Assembly (NCBI GenBank): GCA_963835465.1
Contig: CAWIFR010000002.1
Coordinates: forward strand, 434,001-498,000
Reading direction: 5' to 3'
DNA from: Bog-756 sp963835465
Lineage (GTDB): Bacteria > Actinomycetota > Acidimicrobiia > Acidimicrobiales > RAAP-2
Length of the DNA stretch: 64,000 nucleotides
Part shown: positions 1-8,622 of the stretch, piece after piece
How positions within the stretch are numbered: the stretch's first letter is position 1
Layout: each line of letters opens with the position of its first letter
Translations under genes and position numbers: made by a program
The notes under the pieces: generated by a model
Seen by the model: only the letters and a program-made list of their open reading frames with translations
What the model was told of the DNA's origin: nothing
Database searches by the model: none

Positions 1-419
1 AGGTTGGCGTGATGCTCGACCACCGTGGTGACGACCACGTCGTCGCGCGAGAGGCGAAGGCGGTAGGCCAGGTGGTTGAGGGCCTCGGTGGTATTGCGGC
101 AGAAGATGGCGATGTCTGCGCCGTCCGGATCACGGCCGGCGAAGCTGAGCACTGCTCTTCGGGCCTCCTCGTAGGCCGCGGTGGCCCGTCGCGATCGGAA
201 GCCCGCGCCCCGATGGACACTCGAATACCAGGGGAGAAAGGCTTCGACCCGAGCGACCGCGTCGGGATGGGCTTGGGTCGAGGCCGCCTGGTCCAGCTCG
301 ACGGCGGGTCGCTCGGTCCCGTCGAGACAGGGCACCAGCAGGCCGGAGCCCACCAGCTGGGCGAGTGGTTCAGCGGCGTCGCCCGTCGCGGCCGCAGCGG
401 TGTCGGGGGAGGAGGCCAC
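1..419 (-). CDS. Class V aminotransferase / cysteine desulfurase-like protein (N-terminal part)
   Basis: Only the first 139 or so codons are present; the gene runs off the left edge. The translation has the look of the PLP-dependent class V aminotransferase fold (NifS/SufS/Csd group): a DQAAST segment near residue 45, then a short SSVHRGAGF stretch where the family has its N-terminal substrate loop, then IFCRNTTEALN and a VVEHHAN segment that in relatives contacts the PLP ring. The PLP lysine lies outside the window, so desulfurase versus lyase cannot be decided. The GTG start is chosen because a TAAGGT box lies 6 bases upstream, suggesting a leaderless mRNA; an AAGGTGAG stretch overlaps it. 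The gene diverges from the DksA-like gene. Confidence 0.75.
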   Translation of the reverse strand, partial: MASSPDTAAAATGDAAEPLAQLVGSGLLVPCLDGTERPAVELDQAASTQAHPDAVARVEAFLPWYSSVHRGAGFRSRRATAAYEEARRAVLSFAGRDPDGADIAIFCRNTTEALNHLAYRLRLSRDDVVVTTVVEHHAN

Positions 420-425
420 GGTCTC

Positions 426-431
426 ACCTTA
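426..431 (-). promoter_or_regulatory. -10 box of leaderless promoter for the aminotransferase gene
   Basis: TAAGGT on the minus strand ends 6 bases before the GTG start at 419. The position fits a transcript whose first base is the start codon. Confidence 0.5.
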
Positions 432-454
432 CGGGTGGACCGATGACTGGCAGG

Positions 455-460
455 TACGCT
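455..460 (+). promoter_or_regulatory. -10 box of leaderless promoter for the DksA-like gene
   Basis: TACGCT matches TANNNT and lies 6 bases before the ATG at 467. No ribosome binding site is visible between them. Confidence 0.5.
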
Positions 461-466
461 CCTGGT

Positions 467-865
467 ATGGACACTCAGGTAGTGGAAGCGTCCGCACTAG
501 CGCGAGCCAGGGAGAGCGCGCCGGGGGCGGAAGGCGCACCGGACGGCCCCGAGGCCACCATCGATGAGGCGGACCGGCTCCTCGACGATGTCGAGGCCGC
601 TCTCACCCGGCTTGACGAAGGTACCTACGGGACCTGTGGCGAGTGTGGGGAGCCCATCGACGACGCTCGACTGAGCGACCGAGCGACCGTCCAGACCTGT
701 GGCGCGTGCGAGGGCGGTGCCACGGACCCCAGCGCCGGCACAGGACCCAGTCCAATCGGGGTCGGGGGCGATGACGAGGCCATCGTCGATGACCGGCCGG
801 ACGGAGCTCAGTCTCCCGGACCGGCAGCGTCTGCCTGGTCGGTCCGGGCGTTCCCCGAGGCCTGA
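467..865 (+). CDS. TraR/DksA-type C4 zinc-finger protein
   Basis: A 132-residue protein with a helical, acidic first half and a C4 zinc finger: Cys57-x2-Cys60 and Cys78-x2-Cys81. The stretch before the finger (LTRLDEGTYGTCGECGEPI) is the signature of the DksA/TraR family, whose members act at the RNA polymerase secondary channel. The C-terminal 45 residues are low-complexity and follow the finger, which is unusual. The protein lacks the long coiled coil of E. coli DksA, so the partner and effect are unknown. The ATG is preferred over an upstream in-frame start because a -10 box sits 6 bases before it. Confidence 0.85.
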   Translation: MDTQVVEASALARARESAPGAEGAPDGPEATIDEADRLLDDVEAALTRLDEGTYGTCGECGEPIDDARLSDRATVQTCGACEGGATDPSAGTGPSPIGVGGDDEAIVDDRPDGAQSPGPAASAWSVRAFPEA

Positions 866-870
866 CCGGA

Positions 871-2043
871 TCAGCCGTCTCGTCGCGCCTGCCGCCAGTC
901 GCCTTGGGGCGGGAGGGGGTGCCGGAATAGGCGGGCGGCATTCCCCGAGGCCAGCTGGTGCAGTTCGTCCGTTGGCAGATGCCCGAAGGTTGCCTGCAGC
1001 ACCGCCTGGGTGTCGGGCCACGTCGAGTCGGCGTGGGGGTAGTCGGTCTCCACCATCACATGGTCCAATCCGATGCGGTCAAGCACCGGCGTGACCGACG
1101 GGTCATCGATGGTGCAGAACCAGAAGTTGCGCCCCAGGACCTCGCTGGGTCGGAGGTCCGAGTGCCATGCCCCGGCCTCGGTGCCCGAGGCCGAGTGGTC
1201 GAGGACGTAGTCGACCCGGTCCATCAGCATCGGCACCCAGCCGATGCCCCCCTCGGACAACGCCACGGCCAGCCCGGGAAATCGGACGGGCACGCCGGAC
1301 CACACCCACTCGGCCGCGGCCAGGAGTGCGTTCACCGGAAAGACGGTGGGCAGCAGCTCGAAGGGCGGGTCGGGCGAGGGGAGGGGGGCCCAGGACGATG
1401 CGCCGGTGTGCAGGCAGACCACGGTGCCGGTTTCCTGACAGGCTTCGAAGAATCCATCCCAGTGTCTCGTAAAAATGGAGGGAAAGCCCAGTTGGGAAGG
1501 GAATTCAGGGAAGCTCACCGCCTTGAAACCCGCCTCGGCGTTGCTCCGCACCTCGGCGGCGGCCAGGTCGGGATCGGCCAACCAAGGGAGCTGGAGCGGG
1601 ATGATCCGGTCAGGGTACGTGCCGGCCCACACCTCCAGGTGCCAGCGGTTCCAAGCCCGCATGCAGGCCAATCCGAGTTCGGGATCGTCGGATCGCGAGA
1701 ACACGGCGCCGCAGAACCCGGCAACGAGTGACGGGAAGCACAGGGAGGCCCAGATCCCGGCGATGTCCATGTCCCTCACCCGGGCCTCGATGTCGAAACA
1801 TCCCGGTCGCATCTGGTCGAAACGAGCGGGCTCCATGCTCCACTCCTGCCGGGGGCGCCCGACCACGGCGTTGAGTCCCACGTTGGGGTAGGCCCGACCT
1901 TCGTACCGCCAGGACTGGGCTCCATCAGACCCTTCCGTCACGGTCGGGGCCCGGTCGGCCAGGTGGGCCGGCATCCTCCCCCCGAAGAGATCCGGGGGCT
2001 CGATGAGGTGGTCATCGACGGAGATGACCGGGGCGACCAGCAC
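871..2043 (-). CDS. Amidohydrolase-2 family metal-dependent hydrolase
   Basis: About 390 residues of the amidohydrolase-related (ACMSD-like, TIM-barrel) family. The N-terminus has ISVDDHLIEPPDLF in place of the usual metal-binding HxH; the middle has VCLHTGASS and ALSEGGIGWVP; the C-terminus has MVETDYPHADSTWP, the conserved Asp/His-rich end of the barrel, and a GNAARLF close. Family members hydrolyse or decarboxylate small aromatic or amide substrates, but the substrate here is not evident. I use the GTG at 2043, preceded by GAGG; longer in-frame starts (2106, 2190) run into the divergent aldehyde dehydrogenase start. It points away from that gene and its D-aminoacylase partner. Confidence 0.8.
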   Translation of the reverse strand: MLVAPVISVDDHLIEPPDLFGGRMPAHLADRAPTVTEGSDGAQSWRYEGRAYPNVGLNAVVGRPRQEWSMEPARFDQMRPGCFDIEARVRDMDIAGIWASLCFPSLVAGFCGAVFSRSDDPELGLACMRAWNRWHLEVWAGTYPDRIIPLQLPWLADPDLAAAEVRSNAEAGFKAVSFPEFPSQLGFPSIFTRHWDGFFEACQETGTVVCLHTGASSWAPLPSPDPPFELLPTVFPVNALLAAAEWVWSGVPVRFPGLAVALSEGGIGWVPMLMDRVDYVLDHSASGTEAGAWHSDLRPSEVLGRNFWFCTIDDPSVTPVLDRIGLDHVMVETDYPHADSTWPDTQAVLQATFGHLPTDELHQLASGNAARLFRHPLPPQGDWRQARRDG

Positions 2044-2141
2044 TCGTGCCTCGGGGTCCGGCAGCAGGGTGCTCGCCACGGCCGCCGAGGCTAGCGTCAG
2101 GTGCACCCGGATGCCCGGGTCAGACCTGGGGGAGGTCCACA

Positions 2142-3590
2142 GTGGCACTGCTGACGCACGACCGGACGGTGGAGCTGGCCATCGGCGCATCGATGGTGGC
2201 CGGAGCGGAGGGCACCTATCCCGTGGTCAATCCGGCCCATCCCGACGAGGTGGTCCTGGCCGCGCCGGCCGCCTCCTTCGGCCAGCTCGACCGCGCGGTG
2301 GCCGCGGCCCGCTCGGCTCAGCCCTCGTGGGCCGCACTGGGATTCCAGGATCGGCTCGACTCACTCCAGGGCGCCTGCGACCGGGCTCTCGAGGTCATCG
2401 ACCTCGACGCCACCTCGGCCCTCCTGACCCGAGAGCACGGCAAGGTGGCGGTCGAATCGCTGTTCGATTTGGCCACAACCGCAGGCATGATCGGGGGGCT
2501 CGCCCCGTTGGCGGCCGACTCCCTCGAGCCACAGCGGATCGGCTACTCCGTGGTCGAACGGGTCCCTCACGGGGTGGTTGCGGCCGTCCTGCCCTTCAAC
2601 TGGCCGGCCGCGGTCATGGGCAACAAGATCATCCCCGCTCTGCTGACCGGCAACACCGTGGTCGTGAAGGCCCCACCCACCTGCCCGGGGGCAGTGCTGA
2701 CCCTCGCCGGGGCCATCGCCTCATCGTTGCCACCCGGTGTGCTCAACACGCTGAACGGCCCCTCCGCCGATCTGGGCGCCGCGCTCGTCGGGCATCCGGG
2801 GGTGGACATGGTCTCCTTCACCGGTGGAGTCACCGCGGGCCGGGCCGTCCTGGCCGCCTGCGCTCCCCATCTGCGGCCGGCCGTGCTCGAGCTCGGGGGC
2901 AACGACGCGGCCATCGTGGCCCCTGACGTCGAGCCCGACGAGGAGCTGGCCGGCCGACTGCTGGCGGCGGCGTTCACCACTTCGGGCCAGGTGTGCATGG
3001 CGGTGAAACGCCTGTACGTTCCTCGGGACCGTCTCGGGGGATGGCGTGACGCCCTGGTCGCGGCGCTGTCGGGGACCGTGGTCGGGGACGGCCTCGACGA
3101 CCGGGTGACCATGGGCCCGGTCCATACCGAATCGGCCCGGGACAGGGTGGAGGACATGATCGCATGGGCCGCCGTCGGGGCCACCGAAGTGGTTCGACCG
3201 GCCACCGTCATCGACGCTGGGCATGGCTGGCGCGTGTCGCCCGCTCTGGTCATCGATCCCGACCCCGGTACGCCGCTGGTCGGCGAGGAGCAGTTCGCCC
3301 CGGCCCTGCCCGTCCTGGCCTACGACGAGCTCGATGCCGCCGTGGCCGCGGCCAACGACACGCCGTTTGGACTGTGCGCCTCCGTGTGGAGCGAGGACCT
3401 CGACCTGGCCGACCGCATCTCGGAGCAGCTGGCGGCGGGAACGGTGTGGGTGAACGCCCACGGGATGGGGGCCATGGACCATCTGGCTCCGATGGGAGGG
3501 TGGGGCTGTTCGGGAATGGGCCTTGAGCTCGGTGTCGAGGGCATGGCCGCACTGACCCGCCCCCGGGTCCTCCGCAAGGGGGCCCGATGA
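2142..3590 (+). CDS. NAD(P)-dependent aldehyde dehydrogenase
   Basis: A 482-residue aldehyde dehydrogenase, normal length. It shows the cofactor-binding PFNWP motif near residue 150, FTGGVTAGR, the general-base motif ELGGND, the catalytic cysteine in SGQVCMAVKR, and the EEQFAPALPV cofactor-ribose glutamate segment. It would oxidise an aldehyde to the acid; the substrate cannot be read from sequence. The GTG start is preceded by GGGGGAGG at a spacing of 6. The stop overlaps the next start as ATGA, so it is translationally coupled to the D-aminoacylase-type hydrolase. That pairing suggests a catabolic route for N-acyl or amide compounds (inference). Confidence 0.92.
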   Translation: MALLTHDRTVELAIGASMVAGAEGTYPVVNPAHPDEVVLAAPAASFGQLDRAVAAARSAQPSWAALGFQDRLDSLQGACDRALEVIDLDATSALLTREHGKVAVESLFDLATTAGMIGGLAPLAADSLEPQRIGYSVVERVPHGVVAAVLPFNWPAAVMGNKIIPALLTGNTVVVKAPPTCPGAVLTLAGAIASSLPPGVLNTLNGPSADLGAALVGHPGVDMVSFTGGVTAGRAVLAACAPHLRPAVLELGGNDAAIVAPDVEPDEELAGRLLAAAFTTSGQVCMAVKRLYVPRDRLGGWRDALVAALSGTVVGDGLDDRVTMGPVHTESARDRVEDMIAWAAVGATEVVRPATVIDAGHGWRVSPALVIDPDPGTPLVGEEQFAPALPVLAYDELDAAVAAANDTPFGLCASVWSEDLDLADRISEQLAAGTVWVNAHGMGAMDHLAPMGGWGCSGMGLELGVEGMAALTRPRVLRKGAR

Positions 3591-5305
3591 TGGATCTGCT
3601 CATCCGGGGCGGCACGGTCGTGGATGGCACGGGCGCCGCCGGACGACGGGCCGATGTAGGGATCCGTGATGGCCGGGTGGTCACCGTCGGGACGGTCGCC
3701 GAGCCCGCGGTCCGGGTCATCGACGCCGACGGCTGCGTTGTCGCCCCCGGCTTCGTGGACATCCACACCCACTACGACGCACAGCTGTTCTGGGACCCCA
3801 CGGCCAGCCCGTCGCCCCTCCACGGGGTCACCACCATCTTCGGCGGGAACTGCGGCTTCTCCCTGGCCCCGGCCGGGCCCGACCACGCCGGCTACCTGAC
3901 CCGCATGCTGGCGCGGGTCGAGGGGATGCCCCTGGCCGCCCTCGAAGCCGGCCTGGACTGGAAGTGGGAGTCGTTCGGCGAGTGGCTGGCCAGGCTGGAC
4001 GGCAACATAGGCGTGAACGCCGGCTTTCTGGTCGGGCATTCGACCCTCCGGCGGACGGTGATGGGCCAAGACGCCGTCGGCCACGAGGCCACCGAGGAGC
4101 AGGTGGCCGGCATGGAGGCGGCCCTGCACCGGGCCTTGGCCGAGGGGGCCATGGGACTGTCGACGTCGAGAGCCCCGACCCACAACGATGGCGAAGGCCA
4201 ACCCGTCCCGTCCCGCTCGGCCTCCATCGGCGAACTGGAGCGCCTGGCCGCGGCGGTGTCCGACCACCCGGGGACCAGCATCGAGATGATCGTGCCCGGC
4301 TGTCTCAACGGATTCAGCGACGACGAGGTCGAGCTGCTGACCCGCATCTCGCTGCTCTCGGGCCGCCCGGTCAACTGGAACGTGCTGGCCGTCAGGGCCG
4401 AGAACCCCGAAGGCACGGCCCATCAGCTGGCGGCGTCGTCGGCCGCGTCGAGGGCCGGCGCCCGTGTCGTCGCGCTGACCCTGCCGCACACCATGTCGCT
4501 GCGCCTCTCCTTCGAGCACGGAGCCATCCTCGACGGACTCCCCGGCTGGCGGGAGTTCTTCGCCACGTCGGTCGACGAGCGGATGGCGGCGCTGTCCGAT
4601 CCGGAGGTGCGGCGGGCGATGGACGAGCGGGCCCAGTCCGACGAGGCCGGGGTGCTGCGCTACCTGGCCGGGTGGGCCCGGCTGGTGATCGTCGAGACCT
4701 TCGCTCCCGAGCAGGAGGAGTTCGAGGGGATGACGGTCGGCGAGGTTGCCGCCCTGTGGGGGATGGACCCGTGGGACGCCATGTGCCGGCTCATGGTGTC
4801 TGACCGGCTGCGCACCGGGTTCGCGGTGCCGATCCCCGAGTCGGACGCGGACTGGGGTGCCCACGCCGAGATCTGGCGCGACCCCCGGACCGTCGTCGGC
4901 GGGTCGGACGCCGGCGCCCACTTGGACACCATGTGCGGGGCGGTGTACTCCACCTCGTTGCTCGGCGAGGGGGTGCGCCGCCGCAAGCTGCTGTCGATCG
5001 AGGAGGCGGTCCACCTGCTCACCGAGGTGCCCGCCCGGCTCTATGGGCTCACCGGGAGGGGCCGGGTCGCCGAGGGGTGGTGGGCCGATCTGGTCGTCTT
5101 CGATCCGGAGCGAATCGGCCCCGGTCCCCTGCGCACCCGTGACGACCTCCCGGGTGGAGCCAGCCGGCTGTACGCCGAAGCTACCGGGATGGAGCACGTC
5201 CTGGTCAACGGCACCGAAGTGGTCACCGACGACCGCCTCACCGGGGCGCTGCCCGGCCACGTACTCCGGTCGGGCACCGACACCCGGACGGCAGCGCTGT
5301 CGTAA
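3587..5305 (+). CDS. N-acyl-D-amino-acid deacylase family amidohydrolase
   Basis: A 572-residue member of the D-aminoacylase/dihydroorotase-like amidohydrolases. The N-terminal beta-sandwich (LIRGGTVVDGTG) leads to the metal site GFVDIHTHYDAQ near residue 60, then FGGNCGFSLAP, and late in the barrel GGSDAGAHLD with the conserved metal aspartate. The C-terminus LTGRGRVAEGWWADLVVFD completes the sandwich. Actinobacterial relatives are mostly of unknown substrate, so the specific D-amino acid activity is not assured. It overlaps the aldehyde dehydrogenase by four bases. A hairpin follows at 5358-5381. Confidence 0.88.
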   Translation: MMDLLIRGGTVVDGTGAAGRRADVGIRDGRVVTVGTVAEPAVRVIDADGCVVAPGFVDIHTHYDAQLFWDPTASPSPLHGVTTIFGGNCGFSLAPAGPDHAGYLTRMLARVEGMPLAALEAGLDWKWESFGEWLARLDGNIGVNAGFLVGHSTLRRTVMGQDAVGHEATEEQVAGMEAALHRALAEGAMGLSTSRAPTHNDGEGQPVPSRSASIGELERLAAAVSDHPGTSIEMIVPGCLNGFSDDEVELLTRISLLSGRPVNWNVLAVRAENPEGTAHQLAASSAASRAGARVVALTLPHTMSLRLSFEHGAILDGLPGWREFFATSVDERMAALSDPEVRRAMDERAQSDEAGVLRYLAGWARLVIVETFAPEQEEFEGMTVGEVAALWGMDPWDAMCRLMVSDRLRTGFAVPIPESDADWGAHAEIWRDPRTVVGGSDAGAHLDTMCGAVYSTSLLGEGVRRRKLLSIEEAVHLLTEVPARLYGLTGRGRVAEGWWADLVVFDPERIGPGPLRTRDDLPGGASRLYAEATGMEHVLVNGTEVVTDDRLTGALPGHVLRSGTDTRTAALS

Positions 5306-5357
5306 GTCGGCCCCCGACGGGTGCCGGCTCGGCAACCCAAGAACCTGTCCTGGCGTG

Positions 5358-5381
5358 TCGAAACGGGCCCTCCCCGTTCGA
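5358..5381 (+). terminator. Hairpin between hydrolase and YCII gene
   Basis: TCGAAACGGG and CCCCGTTCGA can pair with one bulged base around a four-base loop. There is no T tract. It could end the upstream transcript or lie in the leader of the YCII gene. Confidence 0.35.
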
Positions 5382-5432
5382 CGTACAAGGGTAAGGCCGG
5401 GACCGTCCCGCCTTTCGAACCGAGGAGTCACC

Positions 5433-5789
5433 ATGCCCCGTTACCTCAGCATGATCCGCATCGACGAGCAGAACGCCCCCTCCGAAGGACCCAGTCCCGA
5501 ACTCGAGGCCCGGATGGGTGCGCTGTTCGAGGAGATCACCAAGGCCGGTGCGATGCTCGACACAGCTGGGCTCACCCCGACCTCCGAGGCGACCCGGGTC
5601 ACGTGGTCGGGCGGGGCGCTGACCTACACGGATGGGCCCTTCACCGAGACCAAAGAGGTGGTCGGCGGCTACGCCCTGCTCCAGGTCAAGGACAAGGCCG
5701 AGGCCTTGGAGTGGACGAAGCGGTTCCTCGAGTGCCACGAAGACTCGTGGACCGTCACTGCCGAGCTCAGGGAGATCGTCGAGCCCTGA
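5433..5789 (+). CDS. YCII/DGPF-domain protein
   Basis: A 118-residue YCII-related protein with the DGPFTETKEVVGGYAL signature that names the DGPF group. These small ferredoxin-like-fold proteins have no settled biochemical role, but in actinobacteria they are regularly encoded directly before ECF sigma factors of the type that follows here, 50 bases downstream. The ATG is preceded by CGAGGAG at a spacing of 5. Confidence 0.88.
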   Translation: MPRYLSMIRIDEQNAPSEGPSPELEARMGALFEEITKAGAMLDTAGLTPTSEATRVTWSGGALTYTDGPFTETKEVVGGYALLQVKDKAEALEWTKRFLECHEDSWTVTAELREIVEP

Positions 5790-5838
5790 CGGGGTCGGAC
5801 CGGTTGTCCGGCCTCCCGCCAGGCTGGTCTGATGGTCG

Positions 5839-7075
5839 GTGGTGAAGAGCTCAAGGGAGATCGAAGCGGTCGAGACGGTCGTGAGGATCGAGTACCCGCG
5901 GATCGTGGCGCGCGTAGCCCGGATTGTCCGCGACGTCGGCATTGCCGAGGAGCTGGCCCAGGACGCCGTGGTCGTGGCCCTCGAAGGTCTGGCCATCGTC
6001 GGGAGTCCCGGAAAATCCCGGGGCATGGCTCACCGCCACCGCCAGACATCGGGCCATCGACCTGGTGCGTCGCCGGGACACCTATGCCCGCAAGCTGGCC
6101 GAGGTGGGTCGGTCCCTCGACGAGGTTCCTCCGCCGGAGGCTCCCGAGGCCGACGATATCGACGACGACCTGCTGCGGCTGATCTTCAGCGCCTGTCACC
6201 CGGTGCTGTCCTCCGAAGTCCGCATTGCGCTGACCCTGCGGCTCCTCGGTGGACTGACCACCGAGGAGATAGCCCGGGCCTTCCTGGTGGCGGAGTCGAC
6301 AGTGGCCCAGCGCATCGTGCGAGCCAAGCGCACGCTGGCCCGGGCCGGGGTGCCCTTCGAGGTGCCCTCCGGGCCTGACCGGTCGGAGCGCCTCGCCTCA
6401 GTGCTCGAAGTCATCTACCTCGTCTTCAACGAGGGCTACGCGGCCACCGCCGGCGACGACCTCGTCCGGCCGGCGCTGTGTGAGGACGCGCTGCGACTGG
6501 CCCGGATCCTGGAGGCCCTGATGCCCGAGGAGGGAGAGGTCCACGGCTTGGCCGCCCTCCTCGAGCTGCAGGCCTCCCGAATGACCACCCGAACCGGCCC
6601 TGACGGCGGGCCCGTGTTGTTGGCCGATCAGAACCGCGGCCGGTGGAATCGGATGCTCATCCGACGCGGCCTGGAGGCGCTGGTGCGGGCCGGCGACGGT
6701 CCGTACTCCGTACAGGCGGCCATCGCCGCCTGTCACGCGAGGGCGGTCCGCTACGAGGACACCGACTGGGCCATGATCGCGGCACTGTACGACCGGTTGA
6801 TCGTCCTCACCCCGTCGCCGGTGGTCGAGCTGAACCGGGCCGTGGCCGTCTCGATGGCCGAGGGACCCGAAGCCGGCCTCAGACTGGTGGAGGCGCTGGC
6901 CGACGAGCCGTCCCTACGGGGGTATCCGTGGCTGTCGAGCGTCCGAGGCGACCTTCTGGAACGGCTCGGCAGAGGCGAGGAGGCGAGCGCGGAGTTCGAG
7001 CGGGCCGCCTCGCTGACCCGGAACGCCAAGGAGCAGGAGCTTCTGTTGGACCGAGCCTCGAGGCCCCGGTCGTAA
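5839..7075 (+). CDS. ECF-type RNA polymerase sigma factor with C-terminal extension (frameshifted)
   Basis: A sigma factor of about 410 residues in the group annotated DUF6596/SigG-like. Region 2 reads IVRDVGIAEELAQDAVVVALE in the first frame; NPGAWLTATARHRAIDLVRR continues in the +1 frame; region 4 has LTTEEIARAFLVAESTVAQR, and a long TPR-like C-terminal domain replaces an anti-sigma partner in this group. One surplus base near 5985 (in GGTCTGG) separates the two frames. Everything on both sides is conserved, so I treat it as one gene broken by an indel, either a sequencing error or a recent mutation. The GTG at 5839 is a provisional start. Confidence 0.8.
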
Positions 7076-7795
7076 CCCCACGCCCGGCAGGTGGGTGGCG
7101 CCTGTGTTCGAATCCTCCGCCCGATCGGCTGGTGGTGCCGCCCTTCGAAATGGCAGGCCAGGGAAGAGGTTGCATTCTCGGGGGACCGGTGGCCGAGGGT
7201 GTGCTCCCGCACCGTCCAGCTGACACCCTGGACCCGCTCGATCGCTCCGAGGCTGCTGCCCAGCCGGCGGCCGACCGCTTGCTCCAGGACATTGCCGCGT
7301 CCCGCGTCTGGAGAGCCAGGAGGGGTGGGAGGCAGGTCGGGTCCCACGCCTCGGCAACCCGACCTACCTGCCCCTCCCACCCAAACCGCCGCAGTGAACC
7401 AGGTGGACCGGGGCCTCTGCGGCAGCACTCAGTCACCTACCCGATTTGTCTGCTCGCAACCCCGAGCGGCGCTCCGGTGCCGACGGGGGCAGGCGACCCT
7501 GGAGCGGCCGGGAGGATGTGTGGATCTCCCGCTCGACCTCACGACCTCCGAGTTCTCCGAGGCGACCACGGTCAGGACCGGATTTCAGGGCTCTGATCTG
7601 ACTGACCTCTGGGGAGGGCAGTAGCTCGGTGGGTCGACCATCGGGACCGACCAGCCACCAGCCCAGGCCCTCGGTGTCTCGGCCGCACTGCCCATCCGGG
7701 TGGACGAGACCACGTGAGGCCCTCCCGGCCGCGGTGCCGGACGAGCATGCCTACCCGGGCTTGCTCCCGAGGGCCCTCTCCAGTATGAAGCGGCG
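7076..7795. other. 720-base stretch without a recognisable gene
   Basis: Open frames exist on both strands but their translations are rich in Arg, Pro and Ser with no domain, no good ribosome binding site and no family resemblance. An isolated TTCGAAT near 7108 resembles a tRNA T-loop but its flanks do not pair. I see no repeat or hairpin strong enough to name. Confidence 0.5.
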
Positions 7796-7990
7796 ATGAC
7801 GGAGCGCCGTGTCACCGACGAACGATGCCGGTGGGAGATGCTGGTTCAGCACGAGTGGGAGCGGTGCACGAAGCCTCGCCGTCATGAGGGAGCCCACCAG
7901 CTGGGGGGCGTGACCATCGGCCGCCGGGCGATCGTGCGGTTGCGCCTCCAGCGGCAGCCGACCGTCCGGCGAGCGAAGTCCAAGCCGTAG
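7796..7990 (+). CDS. Small Cys/His-containing protein of unknown function
   Basis: A 64-residue basic protein. The central segment has Cys11 and Cys24 followed by a HEGAH motif at about residues 30-34, a spacing seen in many tiny actinobacterial putative zinc-binding proteins. The ending is strongly basic. No strong ribosome binding site is seen; TATGAA 6 bases upstream is a poor match to the -10 boxes elsewhere in the window. It could be a genuine small gene or chance; function not recognised. Confidence 0.45.
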   Translation: MTERRVTDERCRWEMLVQHEWERCTKPRRHEGAHQLGGVTIGRRAIVRLRLQRQPTVRRAKSKP

Positions 7991-8044
7991 GCGCGCTCCC
8001 GCCGGCCGATGCGCCGGCCGAGGGCTGATGACTCGGGACTAGCG

Positions 8045-8461
8045 CTACTTCTTGGTCTCCCAGAAGATCTTGTCGATCTCGGCGATCTGGGCCAACAGGT
8101 CGTCGGCGACGGCGACGTCGTTGGTCTTCTTGGCCTCGCCGGCCTTCTTGGTGGCCTTCCAGAACAGGTCATGCAGCTGGGGGTACTTCTCCAGGTGCTC
8201 GGGCTTGAAGTAGTCCGTCCACAGCACCCACAGGTGGTGCTTCACCAGCTCGGAGCGCTCCTCTTTGATGATGATGGCCCGAGTCTTGAAGGCCTCGTCA
8301 TCGGAGTCGTTGTACTTGGCCATCGTTGCCTTGACCGACTCGGCCTCGATGCGGGCTTGAGCCGGGTCGTAGACACCACAGGGGAGGTCGCAGTGAGCAT
8401 GGACCTCCCGGGGGGCGGACACTTTGTCGATGGTGGCGAGCAACTGGTCTACGAGGCGCAT
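8045..8461 (-). CDS. sodN: Nickel-containing superoxide dismutase
   Basis: A 138-residue precursor. The mature protein begins at the nickel hook HCDLPCGVYDP; His1, Cys2 and Cys6 of that hook bind nickel and the residues before it (22 here) are cleaved. The rest, including KEERSELVKHHLWVLWTDYF, matches the four-helix Ni-SOD body. It converts superoxide to peroxide and oxygen in the cytoplasm. I chose ATG 8461 for its AAGGAG at good spacing. An in-frame ATG at 8557 lies 6 bases after a -10 box and would add 32 residues. sodX, the maturation protease, is divergent. Confidence 0.95.
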   Translation of the reverse strand: MRLVDQLLATIDKVSAPREVHAHCDLPCGVYDPAQARIEAESVKATMAKYNDSDDEAFKTRAIIIKEERSELVKHHLWVLWTDYFKPEHLEKYPQLHDLFWKATKKAGEAKKTNDVAVADDLLAQIAEIDKIFWETKK

Positions 8462-8540
8462 GCGCTTGGTCTCCTTTTCGGGAAGCTTGATCGGGGGCTG
8501 GTCCGACTGATTCTGCCTGATGTCTGCCGTGGTACAGACT

Positions 8541-8555
8541 GGAGCACAGTGCTCC
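8541..8555. promoter_or_regulatory. Perfect palindrome at the sodN transcription start
   Basis: GGAGCACAGTGCTCC is a perfect 7-1-7 inverted repeat starting a few bases after the predicted sodN transcription start. A repressor bound here would block sodN. It does not resemble the published Nur box as I recall it, so the binding protein is unknown. Confidence 0.4.
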
Positions 8556-8563
8556 ATCCGCTC

Positions 8564-8569
8564 ACCTTA
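8564..8569 (-). promoter_or_regulatory. -10 box of the sodN promoter
   Basis: TAAGGT on the minus strand lies 6 bases before the ATG at 8557 and 102 bases before the preferred sodN start at 8461. Confidence 0.5.
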
Positions 8570-8622
8570 CCCAGGTTCTCCGAAGGCCGAACGTGGCCTT
8601 CGTGGTGGTTGGGCACCGGCCG

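Noticed and set aside
3320..5434. Long open frame of 704 codons on the minus strand across the D-aminoacylase gene
   Set aside because: It mirrors the codon bias of the plus-strand gene, with no domain and a Gly/Arg/His-rich translation; similar mirror frames occur at 14069-16084 and 56872-58785.
7100..7125. TTCGAAT with flanks resembling a tRNA T-arm, perhaps a tRNA remnant or attachment site
   Set aside because: The five bases on either side do not pair, and no anticodon arm or acceptor stem can be drawn; no integrase is nearby.
7091..7624. Open frame of 177 codons on the plus strand in the empty stretch
   Set aside because: The translation is rich in Pro, Arg and Ser, has no recognisable motif, and no ribosome binding site or -10 box precedes it.
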